Assembly (NCBI RefSeq): GCF_034434295.1
Contig: NZ_DAOTZQ010000084.1
Coordinates: 14,322-78,321, forward strand
Origin: Chloroflexus sp034434295
GTDB lineage: Bacteria > Chloroflexota > Chloroflexia > Chloroflexales > Chloroflexaceae
Direction: 5' to 3'
DNA: 64,000 bases
Positions 54,486 to 62,701 of this stretch are shown one piece after another (position 1 is the first letter of the stretch; each line of letters opens with the position of its first letter). Position numbers and translations under genes: made by a program. Below the pieces are notes generated by a model that worked only from the letters and a program-made list of their open reading frames with translations, did not search any database and was not told where the DNA came from.

Positions 54486-55145
54486 CTATCTCAGTCTTTC
54501 AATTCCTGCAACGAAACCGGCTTGCTCGATAACTCGACTGTATTGCAGGCGCCACTGAAGTGCATTCGAGATGGTGAGATAGCCGACTTCGGGCGGATTG
54601 ACAAGAACCTATTTCAAAAAACGTCTACGAGAAGGTGTCTCATTCATTCCTGACCGACTCTATATCGTGACCAGCCCATACAGCATCTCCGTGACCAGCA
54701 GGGTCAACGGCGTGCCAAACACTGGATCGTGAGCACGGCTGCTGCGGCAGCTATGCTGCCGCACTCCAAACGTTGCGACACGCGCATAACGAGCGGGTAA
54801 GGCAACCCATCCAGCACGCGATGGTGCGACCGGAGCTGCTCTCTGCTAACGAGCCAGAAGCAGGTCAGGCTATCGTTGGTGATTGGCAAGCGTACATGTG
54901 CCTGCGCGACAGTCTGGTCGCACGATAGCACAGCTTTATGAAATAAATTCTGTTCCGCTGGCTGAACTTCCTTCTATAAAGTTATATTTTTCTCGAAGAT
55001 AGGATCGAAACTTGTGCTCAATGTATGTACCAATAGCTTTTCCATCAGTGACTCCATACAATAATGGTTCTCGATGTGCTGACTCGTCTCTCACAAATAC
55101 CGTTGCTTCTAACTTAAGTATTTCAAGTGTCAACGCTGCTTTCAT
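54486..55145 (-). pseudogene. Type II restriction endonuclease, disrupted by a family-1 element
   Basis: Two remnants lie on either side of the element at 54604-54951. The N-terminal one (55145 to about 54952) encodes MKAALTLEILKLEATVFVRD...GKAIGTYIEHKFRSYLREKY...EGSSASG before running into the element. The C-terminal one (54602-54486) reads VNPPEVGYLTISNALQWRL...QYSRVIEQ...ERLR and stops 2 nt before the methylase ATG. Together they give about 100 residues, so roughly two thirds of a usual endonuclease is gone. The similarity to endonucleases is from memory of GKAVGTYIEHKF and ISNALQWRLQYSR motifs, plus position next to the methylase. Confidence 0.7.
54604..54951 (+). mobile_element. Family-1 MITE-like element inserted in the endonuclease gene
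   Basis: 348 bp from AGAACCTATTTCAAAAAAC to GAAATAAATTCT. The interior is full length, with palindrome TGCGGCAGCTATGCTGCCGC (54745-54764). Both neighbours are parts of the same endonuclease frame, so insertion, with loss of the middle of the gene, is directly visible. Target duplications are not evident, as expected after the deletion. Confidence 0.75.
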
Positions 55146-55157
55146 GTAATAACCTCG

Positions 55158-55430
55158 TCAATGTGTCAATATCTTATTGATGTCATATGTGACAGGATGT
55201 ATGCGATTATCAAGAATACATCGTGCATGATACGTCTGTTCGAGAGAAATCTCGTCTGCTAATGATACACGATATTGGAAGTTACCTTTTAGTCCATGCC
55301 AGTAGCACGTTACAGGGTTGTAGAAGTAGCTATGCAGATAACGTTCATACCGCACCATCAATTGACGGTTCGTATCCATACCAATCGAAACACCGTTCCA
55401 CTGTCTACCGGTGATGGAGGCCCTTACCAC
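55158..55430 (-). CDS. Hypothetical small ORF upstream of the R-M genes
   Basis: 90 residues from GTG 55430 (or about 73 from ATG 55379, MDTNRQLMVRYER). Low-GC DNA in keeping with the methylase locus; product rich in Tyr and His (RYERYLHSYFYNPVTCYWHG). No family recognised and no clear ribosome site, so it may be non-coding or a fragment of another gene. It stops 12 nt before the endonuclease start, which would fit a small accessory or control gene. Confidence 0.25.
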   Translation of the reverse strand: MVRASITGRQWNGVSIGMDTNRQLMVRYERYLHSYFYNPVTCYWHGLKGNFQYRVSLADEISLEQTYHARCILDNRIHPVTYDINKILTH

Positions 55431-55958
55431 CGCGAGGCGAACGTCCGCATGATGGTCGGTTGCATGTGTGTCGTGGCATGGTAGGTCTGATACCGTGCCG
55501 ATGCAGGTACCGGCGAAACACTGCGCTATCGTCGGCGTTGTCCACTACCACACATATCCTCTGTATCCGCCGCGTCGCTGTGGTGCATTTATCACCACAG
55601 AGGCACAGAGCGCACAGAGGGGTATGTGGGAAAAATCAGGTGGCAACCTGTTTTGCGATATTCCATTATACGATACAACGTGGTATAATACCTTATAAAT
55701 TATACTCCATGCTTGAGTTTCCCCTATTATTGCCGTTCGTTCTTCCTGTCATTTTAGATTGAAGATACGGTGTTAAACCCCTATTCAAGATCATATTTTA
55801 CCGAATAAATATTTGTTGTTCGATATTTTTATACAAAGATTTTCTCTGGCGACATGTTGTGATGCTGTAGCTTCTTCAGCTACTTCGCTGCGAACATTTC
55901 ATTATTAACCGGGCAGCATACTGCTGGTTTGTTTGGAATGATCTGGAGGCATGTGAAG
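55431..55958. other. AT-rich gene-free stretch next to the R-M locus
   Basis: Contains an imperfect inverted pair made of CCTCTGTATCCGCCG...TGTGGTG (55558-55585) and its mate CACCACAGAGGCACAGAG...(55593-55620), then about 250 bp of very AT-rich DNA (for example TAATACCTTATAAATTATAC). Possible -10 boxes (TATAAT at 55684) lack good partners. No gene is seen. Confidence 0.4.
55593..55620 (+). repeat. Right flanking CACCACAGAG repeat of the R-M region
   Basis: Matches 27 of 28 bases of the repeat at 52822-52849, in the same orientation. Paired with an inverse copy at 55558, it forms the mirror image of the left flank. Confidence 0.6.
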
Positions 55959-56441
55959 ATGGAGGATGTTACACCAGAAATTACGCATGATCTTGGGTTT
56001 GGGGTTGTGCCGAACGTCTTTGCATACGCCAAAAGTACCGATACCCAGATCGCTCTTTGGAAGGCGTTTCGCCACGTGGTTTTACGAGGGGTGTTGCCAC
56101 GTACGGTAAAAGAGATGATGGGGGTCGTCATTTCGCAGGCCCGTGGATCGCGATATGCCGCCGAAATTCATCTCCACGCGCTCATGGTGCAGGGGCTGGA
56201 AGCAGAAATTCTTGATGCGTTACGTCGCGGGGTTATTATACCGACTCTATCGGGTCGAGTTCAGGCACTCCTTCAGTTCGCTCAGGCCGCTGCGGTTTCA
56301 CCTCATCCGCAGCTTTTGGCCGGGCTTCAGGCTGTAGGGTTGAGTGAAGTAGAGATACAGGAAGCGGTTGCCGTGGTGGGGGTATTTGCGTTGATCAACA
56401 ATTGGACAGATATGCTGGAGATCCCTGTTGACCCACTATGA
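55959..56441 (+). CDS. CMD/AhpD-fold protein lacking redox cysteines
   Basis: 160 residues, alpha-helical. PEITHDLGFGVVPNVFAYAK and VKEMMGVVISQARGSRYAAEIH follow the carboxymuconolactone-decarboxylase/AhpD pattern, but the usual C-x-x-C-x-x-x-H is S-R-Y-A-A-E-I-H, so thiol peroxidase chemistry is unlikely. It has been recruited for another role, perhaps sensing. GGAGG lies 9 nt before ATG 55959. Its stop overlaps the GGDEF start (ATGA), so the two proteins are made together. Confidence 0.78.
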   Translation: MEDVTPEITHDLGFGVVPNVFAYAKSTDTQIALWKAFRHVVLRGVLPRTVKEMMGVVISQARGSRYAAEIHLHALMVQGLEAEILDALRRGVIIPTLSGRVQALLQFAQAAAVSPHPQLLAGLQAVGLSEVEIQEAVAVVGVFALINNWTDMLEIPVDPL

Positions 56442-57199
56442 CAACACGAACTGAGTCATTGCTGGTTCGTTTACTCCTCTTACACGAAGCAGCAACTGGC
56501 TACACTAACCTCAGCTTTGCTGAAGTTCTTGAGCATGCTCGCCGTTGGGTGAGCTGGATATTTAAGCGCGGTCATCTTGAGGTCATCGATCCCTCCTCTA
56601 CAGCGATTGAGCAGAAGTTTCCGGTTCGTGGCCGGGTACCGGGGGGGTATGGCATTAGCTTTTCTGGCCCGCCGTACCCGGTTTATGTCCGGCTGGTATT
56701 GCCTGATATTGATGATCCAGATGAGTTGCGGATGGCAGCTCTTTATTGCGATTATCTGTTTGCTGCACTCCAGGCTGCTGGCTATCGGGAAGAACTTGAT
56801 CGTCAGGCTCGTTACGATTGGTTAACCGGTCTAGGGAATCGGCATGCACTTGAGCGACGGTTAAAAGGGGGAATGCCTGCAGATTGGGGTGTAGCGTTTC
56901 TCGATCTCGATAATCTGAAAAGGGTAAATGACACTCAGGGTCATCTGGTCGGTGATCAGTTACTCCAGCGTTTCGCCGACGCGCTTCGACAGGCGGCATT
57001 TGAAGCGTTTCGACTGGGTGGGGATGAATTTGTTGTTCTGTTGGCCAAACATCAGAAAGCAGCATTGCTGGAGGCAATAAGCCATTTTCAGGTTAGCTAC
57101 GGTTTCGCCTGGGCCGATGAGGATGAATCCACAAATTTGCTGCAACGGGCCGATCAACGCATGTACGCTCAAAAACAACACAAAAAGACCGCTCGCTAA
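56438..57199 (+). CDS. GGDEF-domain diguanylate cyclase
   Basis: 253 residues. An N-terminal 125-residue region of GAF-like size (FAEVLEHARRWVSWIFKRG, SGPPYPVYVRLVLPD) is joined to a GGDEF domain with DWLTGLGNRHALERR, FLDLDNLKRVNDTQGH and intact GGDEF. No RxxD inhibitory site is seen at the usual place. It should make cyclic di-GMP, perhaps in response to the CMD-fold partner. The 4-nt overlap with the upstream gene implies translational coupling. Confidence 0.88.
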   Translation: MTTRTESLLVRLLLLHEAATGYTNLSFAEVLEHARRWVSWIFKRGHLEVIDPSSTAIEQKFPVRGRVPGGYGISFSGPPYPVYVRLVLPDIDDPDELRMAALYCDYLFAALQAAGYREELDRQARYDWLTGLGNRHALERRLKGGMPADWGVAFLDLDNLKRVNDTQGHLVGDQLLQRFADALRQAAFEAFRLGGDEFVVLLAKHQKAALLEAISHFQVSYGFAWADEDESTNLLQRADQRMYAQKQHKKTAR

Positions 57200-57294
57200 C
57201 TTTCTAATAATATGCGGTACAATACGTATGCCAATCGAATCGTTATCGTTGATCGTCCGACCCGGTCGGCGATCACTGGAAGGCGAGAACGCCA

Positions 57295-58215
57295 ATGGCA
57301 GAACTTATTCCGCTGAATGAGGTGAGTGTCGCGCAACCGGTATCAGGTGCAGCTAATCGGCCACGCCGCCCGGAGTGGCTGAAGGCGCGGGCACCAGGTG
57401 GTGTGAACTATCACGATGTGTTGCGCTTGATGCGCGAAAAGAATCTGCATACGGTCTGTGAAGAAGCCCGCTGTCCAAATATCGGTGAATGCTGGAACCA
57501 TCGCACCGCCACCTTTCTCTTGCTCGGTGATATTTGTACCCGTGGTTGTCGCTACTGCGCTATCGGTAAAGGGAAATCAAAGCCAATTGATGAGAACGAA
57601 CCGGAGCGGGTTGCCGAGTCGGTTGCTCACCTGAAACTTAAGTTTGCCGTGCTTACGTCGGTCAACCGTGATGATGTGCCCGACGGTGGTGCGCATATTT
57701 TTGCCCGTACTATCGAGCTGATCCGCCAGAAGGTGCCTGATTGCAAGGTCGAAGTGCTCATCCCCGACTTCGATGGTAATTGGGACGCGCTGGCAACGGT
57801 GCTGGCAGCCGAACCCGATGTGCTGAACCACAATATCGAGACGGTACCGCGCTTGTTCCGGCGGTTTCGACCACGCGCTAAATTTGAGCAGAGTATCGAA
57901 TTGCTGGCCAGAGCACGGGCAGCTCGCCCAAACCTGGTTACCAAGAGTGGTATGATGGTCGGTGCCGGTGAAACCAATGAAGAGGTGTACGAGGTGATTG
58001 ATCGTCTGCGCAATGTTGATGTGAATGTGCTGACGATTGGTCAGTATCTGGCACCCGATGCGAGCTATTGGCCAGTGCATCGCTATGTCACGCCCGCCGA
58101 GTTTGCTGAGTTTCGCAGCTACGCGCTGGCCCGTGGTTTTACCCACGTTGAGAGTGGCCCGCTGGTGCGGTCGAGTTATAATGCCCATCTGCACGTGGGT
58201 GCTGCCCAACACTAG
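57295..58215 (+). CDS. lipA: Lipoyl synthase
   Basis: 306 residues. Radical-SAM motif CTRGCRYCAIG and the auxiliary cluster motif CEEARCPNIGEC are present, and the C-terminal SSYNAHLH contains the conserved Arg-Ser-Ser-Tyr. It inserts two sulfurs into the protein-bound octanoyl group made by LipB. AAGGCGAG lies upstream of ATG 57295. It is followed by lpd after 135 bp, and a hairpin lies between. Confidence 0.96.
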   Translation: MAELIPLNEVSVAQPVSGAANRPRRPEWLKARAPGGVNYHDVLRLMREKNLHTVCEEARCPNIGECWNHRTATFLLLGDICTRGCRYCAIGKGKSKPIDENEPERVAESVAHLKLKFAVLTSVNRDDVPDGGAHIFARTIELIRQKVPDCKVEVLIPDFDGNWDALATVLAAEPDVLNHNIETVPRLFRRFRPRAKFEQSIELLARARAARPNLVTKSGMMVGAGETNEEVYEVIDRLRNVDVNVLTIGQYLAPDASYWPVHRYVTPAEFAEFRSYALARGFTHVESGPLVRSSYNAHLHVGAAQH

Positions 58216-58228
58216 ACGCAGGATTACT

Positions 58229-58257
58229 CGCGCAGGTGCTCTATCGCTACCTGCGCG
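58229..58257. terminator. Hairpin between lipA and lpd
   Basis: CGCGCAGGT pairs with ACCTGCGCG over an 11-nt loop, 14 nt after the lipA stop. No T-run follows, so it may attenuate rather than end transcription. Confidence 0.4.
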
Positions 58258-58350
58258 ATTGCCTGTCATTGCCATGCTGTTGTAACCGTTGGTGACGCAT
58301 CTGAGTGTTGTATTGTCGTGATCAGATGAGATGAAAGGATGGATAGTTCC

Positions 58351-59763
58351 GTGAGTGAGCAAGTATACGATCTCGTGGTACTTGGTTCAGGGCCGGGAGG
58401 GTACGTTGCTGCCATTCGCGCTGCCCAACTGGGTATGAAGACGGCGATTGTTGAGGTGAATGCTCTGGGTGGTGTGTGTCTGAACATTGGCTGTATTCCG
58501 ACCAAAGCACTCCTGCACAGCGCCGATCTGCTTGAAGAGGTGAAGGAGGCGAAGCGCTTCGGCATCACCGTTGAGAATGTCGCTTTTGAGCTGGCCGGGG
58601 CAATGAAGCACAAAGATACGGTTGTCAAGCAGAGCACCGATGGTGTAGCGTTTTTGATGAAGAAAAACAAGATCGAGGTAGTGGCCGGGCGGGGCCGGCT
58701 AATTGGTCGCGGTCAGGTGCATGTGCAGTTAAACGAAGGTGGTGAGCGGGTTCTGGCAGCCAAACATATTATTGTCGCCACCGGTGGCCGTCCCCGTCCC
58801 TTCCCCGGTATTCCCTTCGATGGCGAGCGGGTGCTCTCTTCGACCGATATGCTTTACTTGAAAACGGTACCGTCCAGCCTGCTGGCTATCGGTGCCGGGG
58901 CTATTGGGGTTGAATTCGCCTCGATGTTCCGTTCGTTCGGTAGTGATGTGACGATTGTTGAAGCCTTGCCTCGTATTGTGCCGAATGAAGACGAGGAGGT
59001 TAGTGCCGAGTTGACCAAGGCATTCCAGCGCCGAGGGATCAAGACGCTAGCCGGGGCAAAGGTCGAAGGGGTGGATGTTGGGGGCGAGAAAGTGGTGGTC
59101 ACCGTCGTTGATAGCTCCGGCAAGCCACAGCAGATTGCCGTCGAGAAGTTGCTGGTCTCGATTGGTATCGCTCCTAACACCGAGAATATCGGCCTGGAAG
59201 AGGTCGGGGTCAAGGTAAACAATCGCGGTTTCATCGAGACCGACGGTTTCTTGCGAACCAGCGCTGAGGGTATCTACGCTATCGGTGATTGTACCGCCAA
59301 TACCCCCTGGCTGGCGCATAAGGCCAGCGCCGAGGGAATTCTGGCCGCCGAACATATCGCCGGTCATCATGTGACGCCGATTGACTACGGGAAGATTGCT
59401 GCCTGTACCTACTGCAACCCTGAGATTGCCAGTGTTGGTTTGACCGAGGCAAAGGCACGTGAGCGTGGCTACCAGGTGAAGGTAGGCAAATTCCCCTTCT
59501 CGGCCAACGGCAAAGCGCGGGTGCTTGGTCAGACCCGGTTTGGTTTCATCAAGCTAGTTGCCGATGCCCAGTACGATGAGATTTTGGGTGTGCATATGAT
59601 CGGTCCGCGGGTCACCGAAATGATCGCCGAGGGTGGCATTGCCCTCAGCCATGAAGCAACCGGTGAGAGCATGATGCAGACGATCCATGCCCACCCGACG
59701 CTGTACGAGGCGATTGGCGAGGCGGCCCATGCGCTGGTGCATGGTGCGCCGATCCATCTGTAA
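58351..59763 (+). CDS. lpd: Dihydrolipoyl dehydrogenase (E3)
   Basis: 470 residues from GTG 58351. FAD-binding GSGPGGYVAA, redox disulfide GGVCLNIGCIPTKALLH, the NAD-binding GAGAIGVEFASMF and the C-terminal HAHPTLYEAIGEAAH with the base His are all present. It reoxidises lipoamide of the pyruvate or 2-oxoglutarate dehydrogenase complexes, or the glycine cleavage system. A GTG start with AAAGG about 12 nt upstream is preferred; ATG 58339 sits directly on that binding site. No E2 gene is adjacent. Confidence 0.95.
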   Translation: MSEQVYDLVVLGSGPGGYVAAIRAAQLGMKTAIVEVNALGGVCLNIGCIPTKALLHSADLLEEVKEAKRFGITVENVAFELAGAMKHKDTVVKQSTDGVAFLMKKNKIEVVAGRGRLIGRGQVHVQLNEGGERVLAAKHIIVATGGRPRPFPGIPFDGERVLSSTDMLYLKTVPSSLLAIGAGAIGVEFASMFRSFGSDVTIVEALPRIVPNEDEEVSAELTKAFQRRGIKTLAGAKVEGVDVGGEKVVVTVVDSSGKPQQIAVEKLLVSIGIAPNTENIGLEEVGVKVNNRGFIETDGFLRTSAEGIYAIGDCTANTPWLAHKASAEGILAAEHIAGHHVTPIDYGKIAACTYCNPEIASVGLTEAKARERGYQVKVGKFPFSANGKARVLGQTRFGFIKLVADAQYDEILGVHMIGPRVTEMIAEGGIALSHEATGESMMQTIHAHPTLYEAIGEAAHALVHGAPIHL

Positions 59764-59854
59764 TCCACGTCGGGTATTGGTCAAAAGACGTTACGTTAGA
59801 ATTGCGTATTTTTACCCTGAATAAAGCGGTTTTTTGTGCCGGAGTGCACTATCA

Positions 59855-59893
59855 TAGACTGTGGCAGCCAACCTGCCACAGTCTACGTTTTTT
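59855..59893 (+). terminator. Strong intrinsic terminator after lpd
   Basis: TAGACTGTGGCAG pairs perfectly with CTGCCACAGTCTA (13 bp) across CCAAC, followed by CGTTTTTTG. It ends the lpd transcript and lies 25 bp before the next gene. Confidence 0.8.
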
Positions 59894-59917
59894 GTCAGCC
59901 AGACCAGGAAGATTGTT

Positions 59918-60412
59918 ATGCGCCGAATACTGTTGCTACTCCTTTTGTTGATTGTACTAACCGGTTGTGCCGGTCGCTCATTCATTCCCGAACCAGAATT
60001 GGCCCCGCCTGACGCACCTGTAGCGTTGCAATACCTGTTACCACCAACATTTGCCGATGATTACGATGTCTTACCCGAACCGGTACCATTTGCCGATGAA
60101 CGTGGGTTTTTGGTGGCAATCCGCCCGCACGGTGGCTCGGCGACAATTACCATTGGTGGTGGCGCACTGGCTCGCGCAGTGTGGGAGCAGAATCAGCCAG
60201 TTGAAGGGAGCGACCGGATCAAGAAGACCCTGTTACGCGGCGTGCAAGGCGTGGCTGTGATCGATCCTTCGCTGATCACAATGGCCTGGGTTACCGGCGG
60301 TGTCCCTTATTTTGTCTCGGTCACGACTGCCGATGACAAGACGGTGCAAATCTTTATCAATGCCCTGGCCGTATACGATCTCGCTACCTGGCGGAGTCGG
60401 GTTGGTCGTTAA
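59918..60412 (+). CDS. Predicted lipoprotein, function unknown
   Basis: 164 residues. Signal peptide (RRILLLLLLLIVLTGC) with lipobox LTGC, so probably lipid-anchored. The mature part has no motif I recognise (VALQYLLPPTFADDYDVLPE, VAVIDPSLITMAWVTGGVPY). AGGAAG lies 6 nt before ATG 59918. It is bounded by terminators on both sides and is therefore a single-gene unit. Confidence 0.75.
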   Translation: MRRILLLLLLLIVLTGCAGRSFIPEPELAPPDAPVALQYLLPPTFADDYDVLPEPVPFADERGFLVAIRPHGGSATITIGGGALARAVWEQNQPVEGSDRIKKTLLRGVQGVAVIDPSLITMAWVTGGVPYFVSVTTADDKTVQIFINALAVYDLATWRSRVGR

Positions 60413-60450
60413 GTAAGCGTAGAGCTGTGTGGGCATCGTCTCTTCAGTAG

Positions 60451-60480
60451 ATGTAGCACAGGTTGACGCCTGTGCTACAT
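60451..60480. terminator. Bidirectional hairpin between the lipoprotein and decarboxylase genes
   Basis: ATGTAGCACAGG pairs perfectly with CCTGTGCTACAT over TTGACG. The stem core is the same as in the pgk terminator at 32080, pointing to a reused palindrome. Confidence 0.6.
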
Positions 60481-60534
60481 CACTTGCCTGAAGTACATTG
60501 TCACCGGGAGGTACTGCCTCTTAAGCAGTGACTG

Positions 60535-61956
60535 TTACCCAGCGACACGTGTGGCCGTGGCCTGCATCAGCTCCCACAAGGCCACAACATCGGCGTGTTC
60601 GGTTGGTTCGGCGCCGATACTTACCCGCACCATCCAGCGTCCATCGAGCACTGCTGGCGTGAGGTAGGCTGCCCCGCTGGCGTTAATCATACCGACCCAG
60701 CGTAATGTGTGCTGATCGAGCGCCTCTCCCGTTAGTCCGGGCGGTTCATGGCGGACACAAACCGTTTGTAGCGGCACCGGTGCCAGGCGTCGCCAGGGAG
60801 GTGTTGCATCGACCTGCGCGGCCAACCAGCGTGCATTTGCCAGATCGCGTCGCAGGCGGGCACGTAAGCCCTCGGCACCTTCACAGCGCAGGAGAAAGTA
60901 GAGTTTCAACGCCCGGAAGCGCCGACCGAGCGGAATCCCCCAATCACGGTAGTTGGTGACCGTACCGTCGGCACTGGTTTGCAGATAGCTGGGATTAGTA
61001 GACATAACTCTGATCAGATGCTGCGGGTCGCGCACGTAGTACAGTGAACAATCGAATGCCGCCCCCAGCCATTTGTGCGGATTGAGCACCAGGCTATCGG
61101 CCTGTTCGATTCCCTGCCAGAGCTGCCGACATTCGGGCAAGATCATCGCCGATCCGGCCATTGCGGCATCAACGTGCAACCAGATACCTTCGCGCTGACA
61201 CAGAGCACCAATCGGTTCGAGCGGATCGCATGCGGTTGTCGCAGTTGCGCCAATGCTGGCGACAACGGCACATGGTACCCGTCCGGCGGCGCGGTCGGCA
61301 GCGATGGCCGCTTCAAGGGCATCCACGCGCATGGCAAACTGATCGTCAACCGGAATCAGCCGAAGATTGTCGCGCCCGAAACCGGCTAGAAGCACCGCCT
61401 TTTCGACCGAACTGTGGCTTTGGGTTGAGGTATACACTATCAGCGGTGCCGGCAGCGCCTGTAGCCCGCCACGCACCTGGCAATGGTCGGTCGCACGCTC
61501 ACGGGCGCAGAGCAGTGCGACCAGCGTACTGGTACTGGCGGTGTCCTGAATGACGCCGCGCCATGCCTCGCTTAAGCCGAGCAACTGCCGCATCCAATCG
61601 GTGGTCAGCTCTTCCAGTTCGGTCAATGGCGGGCTGGCCTGCCAGTTGAGTCCTAACTGACCGAGACCGCCGCTGAGCATATCGCCAAGCAGTGACGCCA
61701 GACTGGCATTGGCCGGGAAATAGCCAAAGAACCGTGGATGTTGCCAGTTGGAAAGGCCAGGGATAATCAGGCGTTCAATATCGGCCAAAATGTCGGTGGC
61801 CGGTTCGGGATGTTCAGGTGGGTTGGCCGGAAGCTGACTACGTAACTCACCAGGGCGTAACTGTGACCAGACCGGGCGCTGAGCAATAGTCGCACGGTAA
61901 TCGGCGATCATATCGATAATCTGATAGCCGAAGCGACGAAACTCATCAGGCTGCAT
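60535..61956 (-). CDS. Group II PLP-dependent aromatic amino acid decarboxylase-like enzyme
   Basis: 473 residues. The PLP lysine is in LVLNPHKWLGAAFDCS; the QDTASTSTLVALLCARERAT and HVDAAMAGSA segments mark group II decarboxylases (tyrosine, tryptophan or DOPA type). The substrate is not determined by eye. AAGGAG is 6 nt before ATG 61956. It is convergent with the lipoprotein gene and faces the repeat-rich gap. Confidence 0.93.
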   Translation of the reverse strand: MQPDEFRRFGYQIIDMIADYRATIAQRPVWSQLRPGELRSQLPANPPEHPEPATDILADIERLIIPGLSNWQHPRFFGYFPANASLASLLGDMLSGGLGQLGLNWQASPPLTELEELTTDWMRQLLGLSEAWRGVIQDTASTSTLVALLCARERATDHCQVRGGLQALPAPLIVYTSTQSHSSVEKAVLLAGFGRDNLRLIPVDDQFAMRVDALEAAIAADRAAGRVPCAVVASIGATATTACDPLEPIGALCQREGIWLHVDAAMAGSAMILPECRQLWQGIEQADSLVLNPHKWLGAAFDCSLYYVRDPQHLIRVMSTNPSYLQTSADGTVTNYRDWGIPLGRRFRALKLYFLLRCEGAEGLRARLRRDLANARWLAAQVDATPPWRRLAPVPLQTVCVRHEPPGLTGEALDQHTLRWVGMINASGAAYLTPAVLDGRWMVRVSIGAEPTEHADVVALWELMQATATRVAG

Positions 61957-62060
61957 ACGATGCTCCTTGAAACTGATCTGCGGCTATGTGCATTGTACTG
62001 CATGTTACTGATGGGTTATACCGGTGCTCTCTGTCAGTTGCAGAGATTGGGAGTTGAATG

Positions 62061-62282
62061 CTAATCACCAGCGATAGCATATTCTGCTGCCGGTCTGCTG
62101 GTATAGAAGAGAGTAGTGCTAACGACTATCTCCAGGGCAATCACGGGCTGGATTGGTTGCCTTACCCGCTCGTCTGGCGCGTGTCGAGTCGTGCTGCCGC
62201 ACCAGTTGTGCTTATGAGCAGGCGCGTGCCACGCCGTTCCCTCTGCTGGTCACGGGGATGCCGGGTGTGCTCGTCACGATCT
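62061..62282 (-). mobile_element. Family-1 MITE-like element, decayed copy
   Basis: The stretch from CTAATCACCAGCGATAGC through GGATTGGTTGCCTTACCCGC to GCTGGTCACGGGGATGCC matches family-1 interiors in reverse orientation. Both termini and the central palindrome are degraded. It abuts a full family-2 element. Confidence 0.5.
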
Positions 62283-62286
62283 AAGA

Positions 62287-62511
62287 TAACCCAAGTGGCT
62301 ACCTTTATCACCACAGAGATACAGAGGACACAGAGGATGGGGGAGAACCAAGGTTGCTGCCATGAGACGCAACGTCGCACATCTATGGGAACTGGCTGCT
62401 CACCACATTGTTTGTGCGATTACGCCATACGGTGTTGCAGGCAATGTCGTGCTGGTCATCCTGGCAGTCAGTCTCCGTAGCCTGCCACAGTATAGGTGGC
62501 AACCTGGGTTA
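62287..62511 (+). mobile_element. Family-2 MITE-like element, full length
   Basis: 225 bp between TAACCCAAGTGGCTACCTTT and AGGTGGCAACCTGGGTTA. It contains CACCACAGAGATACAGAGGA and the conserved frame WELAAHHIV...VLVILAVSL seen also at 35524. It lies directly beside a decayed family-1 copy, as at 35 kb, suggesting shared insertion preference. Confidence 0.65.
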
Positions 62512-62579
62512 GGATAACTTCTAGCATTGTTTTGGACCGTACCTGTTCATGCGCCTGTCTGTCTCTGGTCGAAGAAACG

Positions 62580-62609
62580 AAAACAGCCGCCTCGTTTGGC
62601 GGCTGTTTA
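62580..62609 (-). terminator. Terminator of the tRNA-Asn gene
   Basis: On the reverse strand AAACAGCCGCC pairs perfectly with GGCGGCTGTTT (11 bp, 6-nt loop), followed by TCGTTTC. It lies directly downstream of the tRNA. Confidence 0.7.
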
Positions 62610-62611
62610 GC

Positions 62612-62686
62612 TGGCTCCCCAACCTGGATTCGAACCAGGAACCCGCTGATTAACAGTCAGCTGCTCTACCATTGAGCTATTGGGGA
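62612..62686 (-). tRNA. tRNA-Asn(GTT), CCA encoded
   Basis: The reverse strand folds as a cloverleaf: acceptor TCCCCAA/TTGGGGA, D-arm with AGCTCAATGGTAGAGC, anticodon loop CTGTTAA with anticodon GTT, T-arm CCTGGTTCGAATCCAGG, discriminator G and genomic CCA. 75 nt including CCA. It is a lone tRNA between repeats and an antitoxin gene, with its own promoter and terminator. Confidence 0.96.
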
Positions 62687-62701
62687 TTGACTTCGGCTGA
62701 G

